Assembly (NCBI GenBank): GCA_035525055.1
Contig: DATLEZ010000067.1
Location: 1-48,010, forward strand
Origin: DATEEG01 sp035525055
GTDB lineage: Bacteria > Actinomycetota > Acidimicrobiia > Spongiisociales > ZC4RG35
Direction of reading: 5' to 3'
Length of the DNA stretch: 48,010 bases
Shown here: one piece after another, positions 32,054-39,375 of the stretch
Layout: every line of letters starts with the position of its first letter
Numbering within the stretch: the stretch's first letter is position 1
The notes under the pieces: generated by a model
Told to the model about the DNA's origin: nothing
The model's database searches: none
The model's input: the letters and a program-made list of their open reading frames with translations, nothing else
Made by a program: the position numbers and the translations under genes

Positions 32054-33259
32054 GTGCCGGACGTCTCTCCGTCCTCCTCTCCCCCATCCTCCCGAAAGGC
32101 TCACAGCCTCGTCGTCATTCCAATTCTCAACGAGGACCTCGAGGTCGTGGTCAGCAATCTGAAAGCTGCAGCCGCCCATCCTTCAGTGGGATTGGTGCTG
32201 GCCGTCACCGGTGATCACGAAGGGACCAATGACGCCATCGCGGCCGTCGTCACCGATATCGGGTCGGATGTACGGGTCCTACCGCAACGGCGCCTCGGAA
32301 TCCTGCGGCCGGGCAAGGGTGACGCAATCAACACCGGATTCCAGGTGTTCCTCGACGACGGTGAGTTCGACCGGATCCACTTCTATGACGCTGACATCAA
32401 GACCTTCGACGGTGACTGGATCACCAAGGCCGAGACTGCCCTCGATTTCGGATACCAGGCCGTTCGCCACTTCTACCCGCGGGCGGCCACCGACGCGATG
32501 ATCACCTGGATGGTTACGCGGCTCGGCTTCGCTGCTTTGTGGCCGCAGTCGCAGCTTCCAACGATCGAGCAACCGCTATCGGGTGAACTTGCCTTCACCC
32601 GCGAGGCGGCCGCGATCATTGCCGCCGACTCGAGGGTGAAGTCACAGAGCGATTGGGGGGTTGACACCGCGATAACTTTCGCGACCATCGCGCATGGTCT
32701 CTCGATCTACGAGTCCTATATCGCCCGTGGCAAGGATCATGCTCTCTACTCATCCTTGACCGACATCAAGGTGATGATGGTCGAGTGCCTGGGCGCTCTG
32801 CAACGGCTGCGATCCACGAGTGGCCCTGCCCTGCCGCATGTGGAGCGAATGAGTGAACCGCCCGATTCGGTGCCGCCGCAGATCGCACAGCAGATCGGCT
32901 TCGACATCGAAGCGACCCAACGCTTGTTAGCCGAACAGTGGACCCCGCGACAGGTTGCCCTGCTCACCGCCCATTTTCCTGAACACATCGCGACCAAAGC
33001 GCACTTGTGGCGCGATTGGCCCGACACGTCGTGGCTCGATGAAGAGACCTGGCTCATGACGTTGACGATCTTGCTCGATCGCTTTTCACCTGATGATGAA
33101 GATTGGATCGACCTCGCGTTTCGCTTGTGGGTCGGTCGAGTCCTTCACTACGCGCTTCGGTTTGCCGTTCGAGGCCACGCGTTCGCTGACGCGTATCTCC
33201 ATCAGATGGTCGAACGGGCCATCAGAGAATTCACCGCCGACCGGTTGAAATCTATCTAG
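32054..33259 (+). CDS. mgs: Mannosylglycerate synthase (GT78)
   Basis: A 401-residue glycosyltransferase very similar in its core to the Rhodothermus marinus mannosylglycerate synthase: LGILRPGKGDAINTGF, IHFYDADIKTFDGDWITKAE (D112-A-D114 is the metal-binding DxD), RHFYPRASTDAMITWM-like RHFYPRAATDAMITWM, IEQPLSGELAFTREAAA, SDWGVDT (D200) and GKDHALYSSL (H229, likely metal ligand). The enzyme joins GDP-mannose and D-glycerate in one step to the compatible solute mannosylglycerate, so no phosphatase is needed. The first 16 residues are an extra Ser/Pro-rich extension; no other start codon lies downstream before the core. Divergent manC supplies GDP-mannose. Confidence 0.9.
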   Translation: MPDVSPSSSPPSSRKAHSLVVIPILNEDLEVVVSNLKAAAAHPSVGLVLAVTGDHEGTNDAIAAVVTDIGSDVRVLPQRRLGILRPGKGDAINTGFQVFLDDGEFDRIHFYDADIKTFDGDWITKAETALDFGYQAVRHFYPRAATDAMITWMVTRLGFAALWPQSQLPTIEQPLSGELAFTREAAAIIAADSRVKSQSDWGVDTAITFATIAHGLSIYESYIARGKDHALYSSLTDIKVMMVECLGALQRLRSTSGPALPHVERMSEPPDSVPPQIAQQIGFDIEATQRLLAEQWTPRQVALLTAHFPEHIATKAHLWRDWPDTSWLDEETWLMTLTILLDRFSPDDEDWIDLAFRLWVGRVLHYALRFAVRGHAFADAYLHQMVERAIREFTADRLKSI

Positions 33260-33309
33260 CCAAGAGACATCTGTGGATTCTGCTTCATGCTGTTAAGCAA
33301 TCCATTTCT

Positions 33310-33337
33310 TTGATACTGCACAACACTTGAATAGTCT
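33310..33337 (+). promoter_or_regulatory. Probable sigma70-type promoter of the histone-like gene
   Basis: TTGATA (33310-33315), a 16-base spacer, and TAGTCT (33332-33337). The stretch is visibly more AT-rich than its surroundings. A 5' untranslated region of roughly 55-60 bases with AGGAGG would follow, unlike the leaderless genes. Confidence 0.45.
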
Positions 33338-33401
33338 TTGCAACGTCTGCGCACCACGAGAGATTCGCTTTCGAGAAATGGTGTGAGGACAAGGAGGACA
33401 C

Positions 33402-33602
33402 ATGGCAACCAAGAAAGCGGCCAAGAAGGCGCCCGCCAAGAAGGCAGCGCCGAAGAAGGCCGTGAAGAAGAAGGCTCCAGCCAAGAAGAAGGCTCCAGCC
33501 AAGAAGGCCGTCAAGCGAGCCGTCAAAAAGGCGCCCGCCAAGAAGGCCGTCAAGCGAGCCGTCAAAAAGGCTCCGGCCAAGAAGGCCGCGAAGAAGCGCT
33601 AG
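33402..33602 (+). CDS. Histone H1-like Lys/Ala-rich DNA-binding protein
   Basis: A 66-residue, extremely basic protein built from KKAPAKKA and KRAVKKAPAKKA units, containing essentially only Lys, Ala, Pro, Val and Arg. It resembles eukaryotic H1 tails, chlamydial HctB and the tail of mycobacterial HupB, but has no HU domain. Such proteins bind DNA non-specifically and compact the nucleoid. The start has a strong AGGAGG 7 bases upstream, and a perfect terminator follows the stop by 21 bases, suggesting high, self-contained expression. Two 36-base internal copies (33508-33543 and 33544-33579 region) show expansion by repeat copying. Confidence 0.88.
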   Translation: MATKKAAKKAPAKKAAPKKAVKKKAPAKKKAPAKKAVKRAVKKAPAKKAVKRAVKKAPAKKAAKKR

Positions 33603-33623
33603 CTTCATCGCTCAACAAAGAGA

Positions 33624-33658
33624 AACGGGTCCACCATTTGGTGGACCCGTTCTTTTTT
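33624..33658 (+). terminator. Rho-independent terminator of the histone-like gene
   Basis: AACGGGTCCACCA (33624-33636) pairs perfectly with TGGTGGACCCGTT (33639-33651), followed by CTTTTTT. It is the strongest intrinsic terminator in the window. Confidence 0.9.
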
Positions 33659-33727
33659 CGTGAGGCCAACTCGTTTTGGCGCGGACGATCGACACCAGGG
33701 GAGCAATGTCCCGCGCCAGAAGCCCGG

Positions 33728-34741
33728 CTAGGCAGTGACGCGGGCGGCCTGCAGCGGTCGCGAGGCCATCGAACTTTTGATCCACGCCCGGCGGGCAGGA
33801 TCCTCCGAGAGCACCAGTGCCCGCCGGAAGTACGCGTCGGCCTCACGCAAGCGTCGGCGGCGGCTTGCGTAGGCACCGAGGTATGCGAATGGAATGTCGA
33901 GATGGGCGAACGCCCCGGGTGTGGACAACTTCGAAACCCACCACCAGGCGCGCAACTCTCCGACCGCGGGATCTTCGAGCTCGGAGATTCGAATATCGGC
34001 CCGGGCCATGGTCTCGGTGTCTTCGCTGGCCGATGCCAGCTCGAATGACTCGGCCAGCAGGTCGCCGGCGACGTGCGATCGACCATCGATGATCATCAAC
34101 TCGGCGAGGCGCTCGAGCCACGGGGCCCGTTCCGGACCTCGTGACTCGCTCAGCCTGGCATTGACGATCTCCAGGAATGGTGCGATGGCGATCGGGCAAA
34201 CTGACGGCACATCCTCGCCCATCCTCAACTCGGCGAGGTGGGCTTCGCCGCTGACCTGGCCCAAACGCTCCTCGACGGGCTCCTTCCAAGCGAGAGCATT
34301 GTGGGGGCTGGCACTTTGAAAGATGGCCCCTTGAGAGATGGCCCCTTGAGAGATGGCACTGTGGGCAATGGCGGTGTGACGCGGGTCGGTGTTGAGGGGG
34401 GCCAGGTGGAGGGGCAGGAACAACCCGACATCGCTGGAGGTGCAATCAACTTCCACCCGGTAGCCCAGGACCAGAGTGTCGACTTCGCCGCCCCGGAACC
34501 CGCCGATGGGCTGGGCCCGCCCCGGTACCAGGCCGAGGCCCCTGGCGACGTGGGTGGCGGTTTCACCGGGCGTCTCGCCCCCTAAAAGAACCACTGCCGG
34601 CAGCTCCCAGAGATCGCAAACGTCGGAGTGGCGCATCAGCACTCGAGAGGCGCTGTCGGTGATCACGGGGACCACCTGTACCGCTGTATTCAGCGAGCGA
34701 TCGAGGGAACGGCGAGAGTCAAGAGCGACAACATCAGGCAT
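33728..34741 (-). CDS. Nudix-like N-terminal domain with helical-repeat C-terminus, unknown function
   Basis: A 337-residue protein. Residues about 18-110 resemble a Nudix hydrolase (VVPVITDSASRVLM, LWELPAVVLLGGETPGETATHVARGLGL), but the catalytic REUxEE glutamates are missing, so it is likely inactive and may bind a ligand. A five-residue repeat follows (SAISQ GAISQ GAIFQ) encoded by 15-base tandem units. The C-terminal half (about 195-337) is helical with TPR-like pairs (READAYFRRALVLSEDPARRAW). ATG 34741 is preferred over TTG 34750. I do not recognise the family. Confidence 0.6.
   Translation of the reverse strand: MPDVVALDSRRSLDRSLNTAVQVVPVITDSASRVLMRHSDVCDLWELPAVVLLGGETPGETATHVARGLGLVPGRAQPIGGFRGGEVDTLVLGYRVEVDCTSSDVGLFLPLHLAPLNTDPRHTAIAHSAISQGAISQGAIFQSASPHNALAWKEPVEERLGQVSGEAHLAELRMGEDVPSVCPIAIAPFLEIVNARLSESRGPERAPWLERLAELMIIDGRSHVAGDLLAESFELASASEDTETMARADIRISELEDPAVGELRAWWWVSKLSTPGAFAHLDIPFAYLGAYASRRRRLREADAYFRRALVLSEDPARRAWIKSSMASRPLQAARVTA
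34321..34365 (-). repeat. 15-bp tandem repeat inside the Nudix-like gene
   Basis: AGATGGCCCCTTGAG occurs twice without change (34321-34335, 34336-34350), followed by a degenerate third unit. It encodes the pentapeptide-like series (S/G)AI(S/F)Q. Exact identity of two units suggests recent expansion. Confidence 0.85.
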
Positions 34742-34798
34742 TACCTTCAAAGGCTACTGCCGGATAAGTCACAAGCATGTGATTATCGGTTCGACGAC

Positions 34799-35992
34799 CT
34801 AGTCGTCATCGCTCCCGATAGATACATAAGCGCACTCGATGCAGACCCGCCGGACGAGGCCGACCGACGACCCGGCCTCCTTGAACTTGTGAATGTGGTC
34901 ATCAGGGAGCTTGGGCTGGCGCCGCAGCTTCGCCAGCAAGCCGGTGCTGGTTTCGGAGGGATGATGTCCTTCCTGAGCAAATCGGGCATCGTCGCGATCC
35001 ACATCAACCTCGACCCGCGTTTGCTCGCCGAGCGTTGCACTGGCCTCGGCTCCGCCCTCGCGGGCCCGGCCCGAAACCGGCTCTGGAACGCGTACCCGGC
35101 CAAGGTCGTCGGGCCCCTTCGGCTTGGCGTCTGCGGTGATCTTCTTTCGGCGGGCCGCCAGCGAAGTGTCGGCCACAGCCTCCGGTTCGGTCCCAGCCGG
35201 GACCGCAGCGGCAGGTCCGGCAGCGGCCGCGTCGTCCATCGCCGGGTCTGCTTTCGGGGTCGAATCGCCGAGTCTGGCGGCAATAGATACCGCGTCTTTG
35301 CCTCCCCTTGACCTGCGACCGGAGACGGCGGCAGGTTTGGCGGGCGTCCTTGGCTTGGGTGTTTCCGGGGCGCTCTCGACCGGGACGGGCGCCACCGGGA
35401 CATCGTGTCTGACCGGTGCGGTCTTCGGTGGAGCCTCAACCGGTGGCGAGGGTTTGGCCGCGGCCTCTTTGCGTTCCCTGCGCTCTGTGCGCGTCTCCAC
35501 AGGCGTCTCAGCAACTGGGGCGGGTGGGATAGCGGCGACGGTCCGCTCCGGGGCGGCCGGTTCGGGCGACTTGGCCCCGGCCTGGCGGCGCCGGCTTCTG
35601 ATGGTGTCCGAGTCGGAAACATGGAGAGACCTGGCTACCGGGACCTCCATCTCCATTCGAGGCTCCCCATCCTTGCGCCTGGCGGCATCCTCGGCTGCCC
35701 GACGATGGCGTCGCTTCCGTTTCTGCGCCGACAACCACCCGTCCTGCATTGCGGTGACGCCGCCGTAGGCAAACTGGAGGGCATCGTCGGCCAGGAACTC
35801 GACTTCATCGTCACCGAGGAAAAGAATGAACCGCTCGGCAACGTCCCTGGCAACTTCGACGTCGGCCAGGTAATAGCGCCCGATCAACTCTGAGTCGCGA
35901 CGTATTTCAAGGTGGTACTCGTCGATCTCGAGAACCACCCTGACACCCGGATCCTTGTCACCCGGGGCACGGACTGAACCTTTGAATTGCAC
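34799..35992 (-). CDS. Unassigned protein with Pro/Ala-rich linker and C-terminal HxH...CxxC
   Basis: A 397-residue protein. Residues 1-90 form a compact, beta-rich domain (VRVVLEIDEYHLEIRRDSELIGRYYLADVEVARDV), possibly PH-like. Residues about 90-350 are a long charged Pro/Ala/Arg-rich, probably disordered linker. The last 35 residues hold HIHKFKEAG and RRVCIECAYVSIG, so two His and two Cys could bind zinc. No membrane segment or signal is seen. Start GTG 35992 follows AGGAAA. I do not recognise the family; the layout suggests an adaptor or DNA/RNA-associated protein (inference). Confidence 0.6.
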   Translation of the reverse strand: MQFKGSVRAPGDKDPGVRVVLEIDEYHLEIRRDSELIGRYYLADVEVARDVAERFILFLGDDEVEFLADDALQFAYGGVTAMQDGWLSAQKRKRRHRRAAEDAARRKDGEPRMEMEVPVARSLHVSDSDTIRSRRRQAGAKSPEPAAPERTVAAIPPAPVAETPVETRTERRERKEAAAKPSPPVEAPPKTAPVRHDVPVAPVPVESAPETPKPRTPAKPAAVSGRRSRGGKDAVSIAARLGDSTPKADPAMDDAAAAGPAAAVPAGTEPEAVADTSLAARRKKITADAKPKGPDDLGRVRVPEPVSGRAREGGAEASATLGEQTRVEVDVDRDDARFAQEGHHPSETSTGLLAKLRRQPKLPDDHIHKFKEAGSSVGLVRRVCIECAYVSIGSDDD

Positions 35993-36079
35993 TTATTTCC
36001 TAAGACCCCGATCGCGCCCCTGACTCGGAACACGTTCCCACAGCGGGAGAGGCCGTCAAGTAGAGATTCTACGACCCGA

Positions 36080-38911
36080 TCACGGGTTATAGGCATCAAG
36101 CGGCGGGCAGGCACAGACCAGATTTCGGTCGCCACCAGGACCGTCGATTCTCGAGACCGGAGGCCAATACTTTCCAAGCAGCAGCCGCGGGTCGGGAAAA
36201 GCCGCGGTTTCCCGAGAATATGGGCGATCCCAGGTGCTGGAGACGACGTCGGCGGCGGGATGGGGGGCCATACGCAGCGGACTTTCGGCCTCCGCCCACT
36301 CCCCCGACTCGACCCTGGCAATCTCGCCCCGTATTGCGATCATCGCATCGCAGAATCGGTCGAGTTCCTCGATCGCTTCGCTCTCGGTGGGTTCGACCAT
36401 CAATGTCCCGGCCACCGGGAAGCTGAGAGTCGGGGCGTGGAATCCATAGTCGGCGAGGCGCTTGGCGACGTCCTCGGCCGTGATGCCAGTGGCGTGGGCG
36501 ATGGGGCGCACGTCAAGGATGCACTCGTGGGCAACACGGCCTTGCGACCCCGCGTAGAGGACCGGGTAGTGGGGATGCAACCGTGTGGCGAGATAGTTCG
36601 CATTCAGGATCGCCACTTCGGTTGCCTTCCGGAGACCCTCGGCTCCCATCATCCTTATGTACGCGTAGGAAATAGGGAGGATCCCGGCCGATCCCCAGGG
36701 CGCTGAGGCCACCGGGCCGATTCCGGTGGCGGGCCCAGCCTCGGATCGCATTGGATGGTTAGGCAGGAAGGGAGCCAGGTGTTCCTTGACCCCGATCGGG
36801 CCGATCCCGGGACCGCCGCCGCCGTGAGGAATCGTGAAGGTCTTGTGCAAGTTCAGGTGAGATACGTCCGCTCCGAACTTCCCGGGCCGGGCCACACCCA
36901 CCATTGCGTTGAGATTGGCGCCGTCGAGGTAGACCTGTCCGCCATGGTCGTGAACGATCCGGCAGATCTCCTCAACGGCTTCCTCGAAGACTCCATGGGT
37001 CGAGGGATAGGTGAGCATCACGGCCGAGAGCCGGTCGCGATGAAGCTCGGCTTTGACGATGAGGTCGGCGACGTCGACGTTGCCCCGCTCATCGCAAGCA
37101 ACGACCACAACCTCCATGCCGGCCATGACCGCCGAGGCAGCATTCGTTCCGTGGGCAGAGGACGGGATCAGGCACACCACCCGATGACCTTCCTCCCTGC
37201 TGCGGTGATAGGCGCGAATGGCCAGAAGGCCCGAAAGCTCACCCTGCGACCCGGCATTTGGTTGCAACGACACGCGGTCATACCCCGTGATCTCCACGAG
37301 GTAGGCCTGCAGCCGCTCGATCAGTTCCGTGTACCCGACAGCCTGATCGAGCGGAGCAAATGGATGGATCCTCGCAAAGCCCTCCCAGGTGATCGGAATC
37401 ATCTCGGCGGTCGCGTTAAGCTTCATGGTGCAAGAGCCGAGGGGGATCATCGTGCGATCGAGAGCGAGATCGCGATCGGCCAGACGCCGCAGATAGCGCA
37501 ACATCTCGTGTTCGGACCGGTAACGATGAAAGACGTCGTGGGTGAGAAACTCGTCCGACCGAACCAGTTCGGGCGGGACTCCGTTCAACTCATGCCCCTG
37601 TTGGCCGGAGATCCCAAACGCCCCGATCAATGCGTCGACGATCTCCGGTGTGCTGATTTCGTCGAAGGAGATGCCCACGCGGTCGGCATCGACCATTCGC
37701 AGATTGATGCCGGTCAGCAGGGCGTTGTCGACCACCTCCCGGGCGCGCCCCGGCACGTTCACAGTGACCGTGTCGAACCAGGTCCGGTTTTCGACGGAGA
37801 CTCCGGCCGCGGCGAGCTCGCCGGCGAGCCTGCCGGCCAGTTGATTCACCCGCCGTGCGATGGCGACGAGACCTTCGGGTCCATGCCAGCAGGCATAGAG
37901 GGCGGCCATGACCGCCAGCAGCACCTGCGCGGTGCACACATTGGAGGTCGCCTTCTCACGCCGTATGTGCTGTTCGCGGGTCTGCAGGGCGAGACGAAAG
38001 GCAACCCGCCCACCCGTGTCTTTGGACACGCCCACCAGACGGCCCGGCAGTGCTCTCACCAGCGACTCTTTGGTTGCGATGAACCCGGCATGGGGGCCCC
38101 CGAAGCCGAGCGGGACTCCGAATCGCTGCGAGGAACCGACTGCGATGTCTGCGCCCTGTGACCCGGGAGAGGCAAGCAGAGTGAGGGCGAGCAGATCTGT
38201 GACCATCGCGATAAGCGCTCCGGCCTCGTGGGCAGTGGTGATGGTCGGGCGACAATCGGCGATCGTGCCACTCGAGCCCGGATAGGCCAGCAGGGCGCCG
38301 AACGATTCTGTGAAGTCGAATTCGGCTGGAGCGGCGACCTTGACCTCGATCCCGAGCGGCTCACCGCGCGTCTGGACAACGGCGATCGTCTGTGGATGGC
38401 AGTCCTCATCGACCCAGAACGTCGACCGCTCGGCCCGTCCCAGACGCCGGCACATCGTCATCGCTTCGGCGGCTGCAGTGCCCTCGTCGAGGAGGGAGGC
38501 ATTGGCGATTGCCAGGCCCGTCAGGTCGGACACCATCGTCTGGAAGGTCAGGAGCATCTCGAGGCGGCCCTGGGAAATCTCGGCCTGATAGGGGGTGTAG
38601 GCGGTGTACCACGCGGGGTTCTCGAGAACGTTGCGGAGAACTACTGGCGGGGTGATGGTGTCGTAGTAGCCAAGGCCGATCATCGATGTGAAGACCTTGT
38701 TGCGGCCGGCCAGCATCGACAGCTCGGCGAGCGAGGCCGATTCGGAAAGCCCCGGACCGAGGGCAAGAGCCCGGTCGGTCCTGATTCCTTTGGGCACTGT
38801 CTGGGCGATGAGATGGTCGAGCGAGTCGGCCCCGATCTCGGCCAGCATCTTGGCGATGTCGGCGGGGCGGGGCCCGATGTGTCGGTCTGGAAATTCGGAA
38901 AGGGCCTCCAT
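36080..38911 (-). CDS. gcvP: Glycine dehydrogenase (decarboxylating), P-protein
   Basis: A 943-residue full-length P-protein of the glycine cleavage system. It decarboxylates glycine with PLP and passes aminomethyl to the lipoyl H-protein. The N-terminal half opens with FPDRHIGP, and the C-terminal half holds the PLP lysine K690 in NLHKTFTIPHGGGGPG. MIPLGSCTMKLNA and WGSAGILPISYAYIRMMG are also diagnostic. It is the single-chain alpha2-type, not the split gcvPA/gcvPB. H- and T-protein genes are not adjacent. Expression is probably controlled by the glycine riboswitch in its leader. The ATG at 38911 follows AGAAGGGAG. Confidence 0.96.
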   Translation of the reverse strand: MEALSEFPDRHIGPRPADIAKMLAEIGADSLDHLIAQTVPKGIRTDRALALGPGLSESASLAELSMLAGRNKVFTSMIGLGYYDTITPPVVLRNVLENPAWYTAYTPYQAEISQGRLEMLLTFQTMVSDLTGLAIANASLLDEGTAAAEAMTMCRRLGRAERSTFWVDEDCHPQTIAVVQTRGEPLGIEVKVAAPAEFDFTESFGALLAYPGSSGTIADCRPTITTAHEAGALIAMVTDLLALTLLASPGSQGADIAVGSSQRFGVPLGFGGPHAGFIATKESLVRALPGRLVGVSKDTGGRVAFRLALQTREQHIRREKATSNVCTAQVLLAVMAALYACWHGPEGLVAIARRVNQLAGRLAGELAAAGVSVENRTWFDTVTVNVPGRAREVVDNALLTGINLRMVDADRVGISFDEISTPEIVDALIGAFGISGQQGHELNGVPPELVRSDEFLTHDVFHRYRSEHEMLRYLRRLADRDLALDRTMIPLGSCTMKLNATAEMIPITWEGFARIHPFAPLDQAVGYTELIERLQAYLVEITGYDRVSLQPNAGSQGELSGLLAIRAYHRSREEGHRVVCLIPSSAHGTNAASAVMAGMEVVVVACDERGNVDVADLIVKAELHRDRLSAVMLTYPSTHGVFEEAVEEICRIVHDHGGQVYLDGANLNAMVGVARPGKFGADVSHLNLHKTFTIPHGGGGPGIGPIGVKEHLAPFLPNHPMRSEAGPATGIGPVASAPWGSAGILPISYAYIRMMGAEGLRKATEVAILNANYLATRLHPHYPVLYAGSQGRVAHECILDVRPIAHATGITAEDVAKRLADYGFHAPTLSFPVAGTLMVEPTESEAIEELDRFCDAMIAIRGEIARVESGEWAEAESPLRMAPHPAADVVSSTWDRPYSRETAAFPDPRLLLGKYWPPVSRIDGPGGDRNLVCACPPLDAYNP

Positions 38912-38970
38912 AAAGGCTCCCTTCTTTTCCGTCCCCCGACTGTCGGCCCGGCGCCTTCAGCCTCACCTCA
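38912..38970 (-). promoter_or_regulatory. Expression platform between glycine aptamer and gcvP
   Basis: Past the aptamer, GCCCGGC at its 3' side of P1 can also pair with a downstream GCCGGGC (in GGCGCCGGGCCG), giving two exclusive structures. The gcvP RBS (AGAAGGGAG) lies next to the start. No T run is visible, so control is more likely at translation or by Rho than by intrinsic termination (inference). Confidence 0.5.
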
Positions 38971-39078
38971 GCCGGGCGGTCCATCGGCCTGAGAGTTTGC
39001 GGGGAAGCGTTGCCCCTTCGGCGACCTCATCGATTTGGCTCATCGACTTGCCATCTCGTGTGGTCTCTCCCGCCCGGC
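38971..39078 (-). ncRNA. Glycine riboswitch, single aptamer
   Basis: On the minus strand the conserved glycine-aptamer blocks appear in order: GGGAGAGACC, GCCGAAGGGGCAA, AAACTCTCAGG and GGACCG. P1 is closed by GCCGGGCGG (5' side, 39070-39078) and CCGCCCGGC (38971-38979). Only one aptamer is present in 108 bases; the common form is a tandem pair. It lies in the leader of gcvP, where glycine binding switches on glycine breakdown. Confidence 0.92.
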
Positions 39079-39094
39079 GTCACAGGCAAACGTG

Positions 39095-39100
39095 AATGTA
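39095..39100 (-). promoter_or_regulatory. Probable -10 box of gcvP leader RNA
   Basis: On the minus strand TACATT lies 16 bases before the first base of riboswitch P1, which places the transcript start some 7-10 bases upstream of the aptamer. The -35 region is weak. Confidence 0.45.
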
Positions 39101-39133
39101 GCGGCCGTGTGCCGTCTAACGAAAGTAAGAGAG

Positions 39134-39169
39134 GCGGGGCTCCGGCAAGGGGGGGAACCGGAGCCCCGC
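39134..39169 (-). terminator. GC-rich hairpin past the YchF-like gene
   Basis: GCGGGGCTCCGG (39134-39145) and CCGGAGCCCCGC (39158-39169) pair perfectly around a 12-base loop. There is no T run. It lies about 205 bases beyond the ychF stop and may insulate gcvP from read-through. Confidence 0.45.
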
Positions 39170-39375
39170 AGTGCCCTTCTTGCGAAGAGCCGACAGGGGA
39201 TTTCCATCGGCGGGTGCCAGGGGTTCCCGCTGGCCCCTGTCGTGGGGTTGGGGACCGCCCGGTGAGGGTTCACTGAGCGGCTTTTGGCATCATATAGATG
39301 GGGTCCCGTACCTTGCAAACAGTTGCGCAAGCAACCAAAGCCAAAGGTGTCAAAAACAGGCTCGATATGACGAAA

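Larger units (their letters stand above)
39079..39375. other. 297-bp intergenic stretch upstream of the riboswitch
   Basis: It contains the probable gcvP promoter -10 (39095-39100) and a perfect 12-bp hairpin (39134-39169). The part from about 39280 to 39375 is less GC-rich and shows no gene or structure I can support. Confidence 0.5.

Noticed and set aside
36755..38161. Long open frame (468 codons) antisense to gcvP
   Set aside because: It is a shadow produced by high third-position GC of gcvP; it lacks a recognisable domain and gcvP is unmistakable. The same applies to 2059-2982, 4101-4907 and other antisense frames.
39010..39276. Possible small protein gene on the plus strand opposite the riboswitch
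   Set aside because: It overlaps the well-supported riboswitch and hairpin, has no RBS and no domain.
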